Assembly: GCA_021785115.1 (NCBI GenBank)
Contig: JAJYGO010000093.1
Span: forward strand, 380 to 7,123
Direction of reading: 5' to 3'
DNA length: 6,744 nt
Source: Chloroflexota bacterium
GTDB taxonomy: Bacteria > Chloroflexota > Limnocylindria > Limnocylindrales > CSP1-4
In this document: piece by piece, positions 5,290-6,744 of the stretch
How positions within the stretch are numbered: position 1 is the first letter of the stretch
Layout: every line of letters begins with the position of its first letter
Program-made: the position numbers and the translations under genes
Notes under the pieces: model-generated
Seen by the model: only the letters and a program-made list of their open reading frames with translations
What the model was told of the DNA's origin: nothing
Database searches by the model: none

Positions 5290-6518
5290 CCGAGACCCGC
5301 AGCACCGCCGACCCGACGGTGCGCGTCCTGCCGCTCGCCGCCGGCGGCGAGCTCGAGCTGCGGCTCGGGGCGAACCGGCTGCGCCTCCGCGTCACCGACA
5401 GCGACCGCGTCGTCATCCGCGGCCGGACCGACCACGACCTCGAGCGCGACGTGGAGATCACGTCGGGCCCCGGCTGGGTCCGCGTCACCGACGGCCCGGT
5501 CGGCTCGTTCCGGGTGGGACCGATCACGGTCAGGAGCGGGGGGCACAGCCCGGACCTCGAGATCGAGGTGCCGCGCGGCGTCCGCATCAGCGCCCGCACG
5601 CTCTCCGGTCACGTCGACGCCATCGGCATCGCAGGCCCCAGCCGCTGGCAGTCGGCCAGCGGCAACATCCGGGTCGCCGCCGAGGCCGGGCCGATCGCCG
5701 TCGAGACGCTGTCGGGCGACGTCCTGCTGGATTCACGGGGCGCGCTCGCCGTCACCGCCCGGACCGTGTCGGGCTCCGTGCGCGTCCGCGCGCCGCGGCT
5801 GACGGCCACCGAGGTGGCCACGACGAGCGGCGGCGTCACGATCGACGCGGCCCTCGACGCCGGGGCCCGGCACGCGATCACGTCCGTGTCCGGCAACGTC
5901 CGCCTGTTCACGGGCAGCCCGGTGACCGTGGACCTGCAGTCCGTCACCGGCGACATCCGGGCGTCGCTCCCGCACCGCGTGGACGGCACCCGGGGGCACC
6001 GCTCGGTGAGCGTGGGCTCCGGGGCCGTGCGGGTGGACGTCAGGACGATGTCCGGCGACGTGCAGCTCCGGCCGGGCGCGCCCGACGCCGCTCCGGCCCC
6101 GGAGTCCGGACCGTCGGCCAGCTCCGGCGCGCGCGAGGCCGGCCCGTCGTCCTGGGCGGAGTTCGGGAGGGACTGGGCGGAGTGGGCCAGGGACTGGGCG
6201 AAGGACTGGGCGTCGTGGGGTGCGTCGTGGTCCGCGGGCACGGCGTGGGGCGCGCCCCGGGCGCCGGAGCCCCGGCCGACCGCGGAGCCGGCGGCCGGCA
6301 TGGCGCCCGACCCCGAAGCGGCCGCTCCCGACGGCGTGTCGTGGGCGTCCCAGCCGCAGCCCGACGACACCGAGCCGGTGCCGGCGCTCAGCCAAGTGGA
6401 CATCGACGCCGCCCGGCTGGACGTCCTGCGCTCGCTCGAGCGCGGCGAGCTGGACGTGGAGACCGCCGCCAGCCGACTGGCCGCGCTCGAGGGCGTCGAC
6501 CGGCGGACGGGGGCCTGA
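5286..6518 (+). CDS. DUF4097 family beta-strand-repeat protein with tryptophan heptad segment
   Basis: The 410-residue protein has three parts. Residues 1-262 form a DUF4097 (putative adhesin / YvlB-like) beta solenoid. The rung motif (T/S)x(S/T)Gx(V/I) recurs at about 105, 123, 141, 160, 179, 200, 219 and 254, every 14-35 residues and mostly 17-21. Residues 263-370 form a low-complexity Pro/Ala/Ser/Glu linker broken by a Trp-rich segment (290-315), where W290, W297, W304 and W311 are exactly seven apart and F293, W300, W308 and W315 lie between them. Residues 377-403 (starting RLDVLRSLERGELDVETA) repeat the two-helix module of the neighbouring genes. No signal peptide or membrane helix is seen, so it looks cytoplasmic unless the Trp segment binds membrane. 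The ATG overlaps the DUF2089 stop by 4 bp (ATGA), and the next gene follows after 3 bp. Function is unknown; relatives YvlB and LiaX link to envelope stress. Confidence 0.88.
   Translation: MTETRSTADPTVRVLPLAAGGELELRLGANRLRLRVTDSDRVVIRGRTDHDLERDVEITSGPGWVRVTDGPVGSFRVGPITVRSGGHSPDLEIEVPRGVRISARTLSGHVDAIGIAGPSRWQSASGNIRVAAEAGPIAVETLSGDVLLDSRGALAVTARTVSGSVRVRAPRLTATEVATTSGGVTIDAALDAGARHAITSVSGNVRLFTGSPVTVDLQSVTGDIRASLPHRVDGTRGHRSVSVGSGAVRVDVRTMSGDVQLRPGAPDAAPAPESGPSASSGAREAGPSSWAEFGRDWAEWARDWAKDWASWGASWSAGTAWGAPRAPEPRPTAEPAAGMAPDPEAAAPDGVSWASQPQPDDTEPVPALSQVDIDAARLDVLRSLERGELDVETAASRLAALEGVDRRTGA
6153..6230 (+). repeat. Trp-rich coding repeat in the DUF4097 gene
   Basis: GGACTGGGCG occurs at 6170-6179, 6191-6200 and 6203-6212, at spacings of 21 and 12 nt that keep the reading frame. 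It encodes (R/K)DWA units, so the heptad Trp pattern probably grew by in-frame duplication of a short unit. Confidence 0.7.
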
Positions 6519-6521
6519 GCG

Positions 6522-6744
6522 ATGGCCTCCGACCCGCTGGACCTGCTGCTGCGCCTCGTCGCCGAGGGCCGGCTGACCGCCGACGAGGCGGCGCCCATCC
6601 TGGCGGCGCTCGACGGCGGGCCGCACGCGACCGCGGCGGGGCCGGCCAGCCGGCCGCCCTCCCCGGGCGGCTCCGGGAGCGGCGAGCCGGCCGGCCCGGC
6701 CGCCCCCGGCCGCTCCCTGCGCGTCGAGGTCCGCGACCACGGCC
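6522..6744 (+). CDS. SHOCT-like-module protein, N-terminal part (runs off the right edge)
   Basis: ATG 6522 opens a frame of 74 codons that continues past the window end. It starts 3 bp after the DUF4097 stop, so it belongs to the same operon; G-rich bases around 6508-6512 may serve as the ribosome site. Residues 5-32 (PLDLLLRLVAEGRLTADEA, then PILAALDG) are a third copy of the two-helix SHOCT-like module found at the C-termini of the two upstream proteins, here at the N-terminus. A Gly/Pro/Ala/Ser linker (33-64) follows, and then RSLRVEVRDHG begins what looks like a new beta-rich domain. The domain order (module, disordered linker, beta domain) is the reverse of the DUF4097 protein. The rest of the product cannot be judged, and function is unknown. 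Confidence 0.8.
   Translation, partial: MASDPLDLLLRLVAEGRLTADEAAPILAALDGGPHATAAGPASRPPSPGGSGSGEPAGPAAPGRSLRVEVRDHG

Noticed and set aside
5609..6740. Minus-strand open frames of 329 and 335 codons opposite the DUF4097 gene
   Set aside because: Both are low-complexity Ser/Ala/Arg/Gly shadows of a well-supported plus-strand gene; no domain is visible.
1..6744. CRISPR array, tRNA, rRNA, insertion sequence or phage genes
   Set aside because: No spaced direct repeats, cloverleaf, rRNA-like stretch, transposase motif or terminal inverted repeats were seen on either strand.

Overview
The window is very GC-rich double-stranded bacterial DNA with tightly packed genes. Most genes start with GTG or TTG, and only one stretch (about 4790-4850) is clearly AT-rich. 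GC bias plus a DUF2089 / DUF4097 / SHOCT-like gene cluster and a secreted caspase-fold protein suggest a high-GC Chloroflexota lineage (Limnocylindria or Ellin6529-like). A high-GC actinomycete is the main alternative. This taxonomic call is an inference; no marker gene is present.

Left part (1-2540). The first 37 codons of a DEAD-box RNA helicase run leftward off the edge from a TTG start. Diverging from it is ybaK, a Cys-tRNA(Pro)/Ala-tRNA(Pro)-type deacylase. Convergent with ybaK is a two-gene ABC exporter operon on the minus strand: an ATPase followed by an ABC-2 permease, overlapping at TGATG.

Middle (2541-4795). A divergent intergenic region leads to a secreted protein with a caspase-like (clan CD) His/Cys signature. 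It starts at TTG behind a strong Shine-Dalgarno sequence and is followed by a 15-bp GC hairpin. Next comes a metallo-beta-lactamase-fold hydrolase of the UlaG / Lactamase_B_2 type with all its metal ligands.

Right part (4796-6744). An AT-rich island carries a near-consensus sigma70 promoter (TTGACA - 17 bp - TATATA) with a palindrome in its spacer and dyad repeats around it. It drives three tightly coupled genes: a DUF2089 zinc-ribbon/HTH protein, a DUF4097 beta-repeat protein with a tryptophan heptad segment, and a SHOCT-like-module protein cut by the window end. All three carry the same short two-helix module, twice C-terminally and once N-terminally. That suggests they interact, or that the module spread within the operon, perhaps as a stress-sensing or envelope-associated system. 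Homologous modules occur in the YvlB/LiaX-type envelope stress proteins of Firmicutes. The function here is inferred, not shown.
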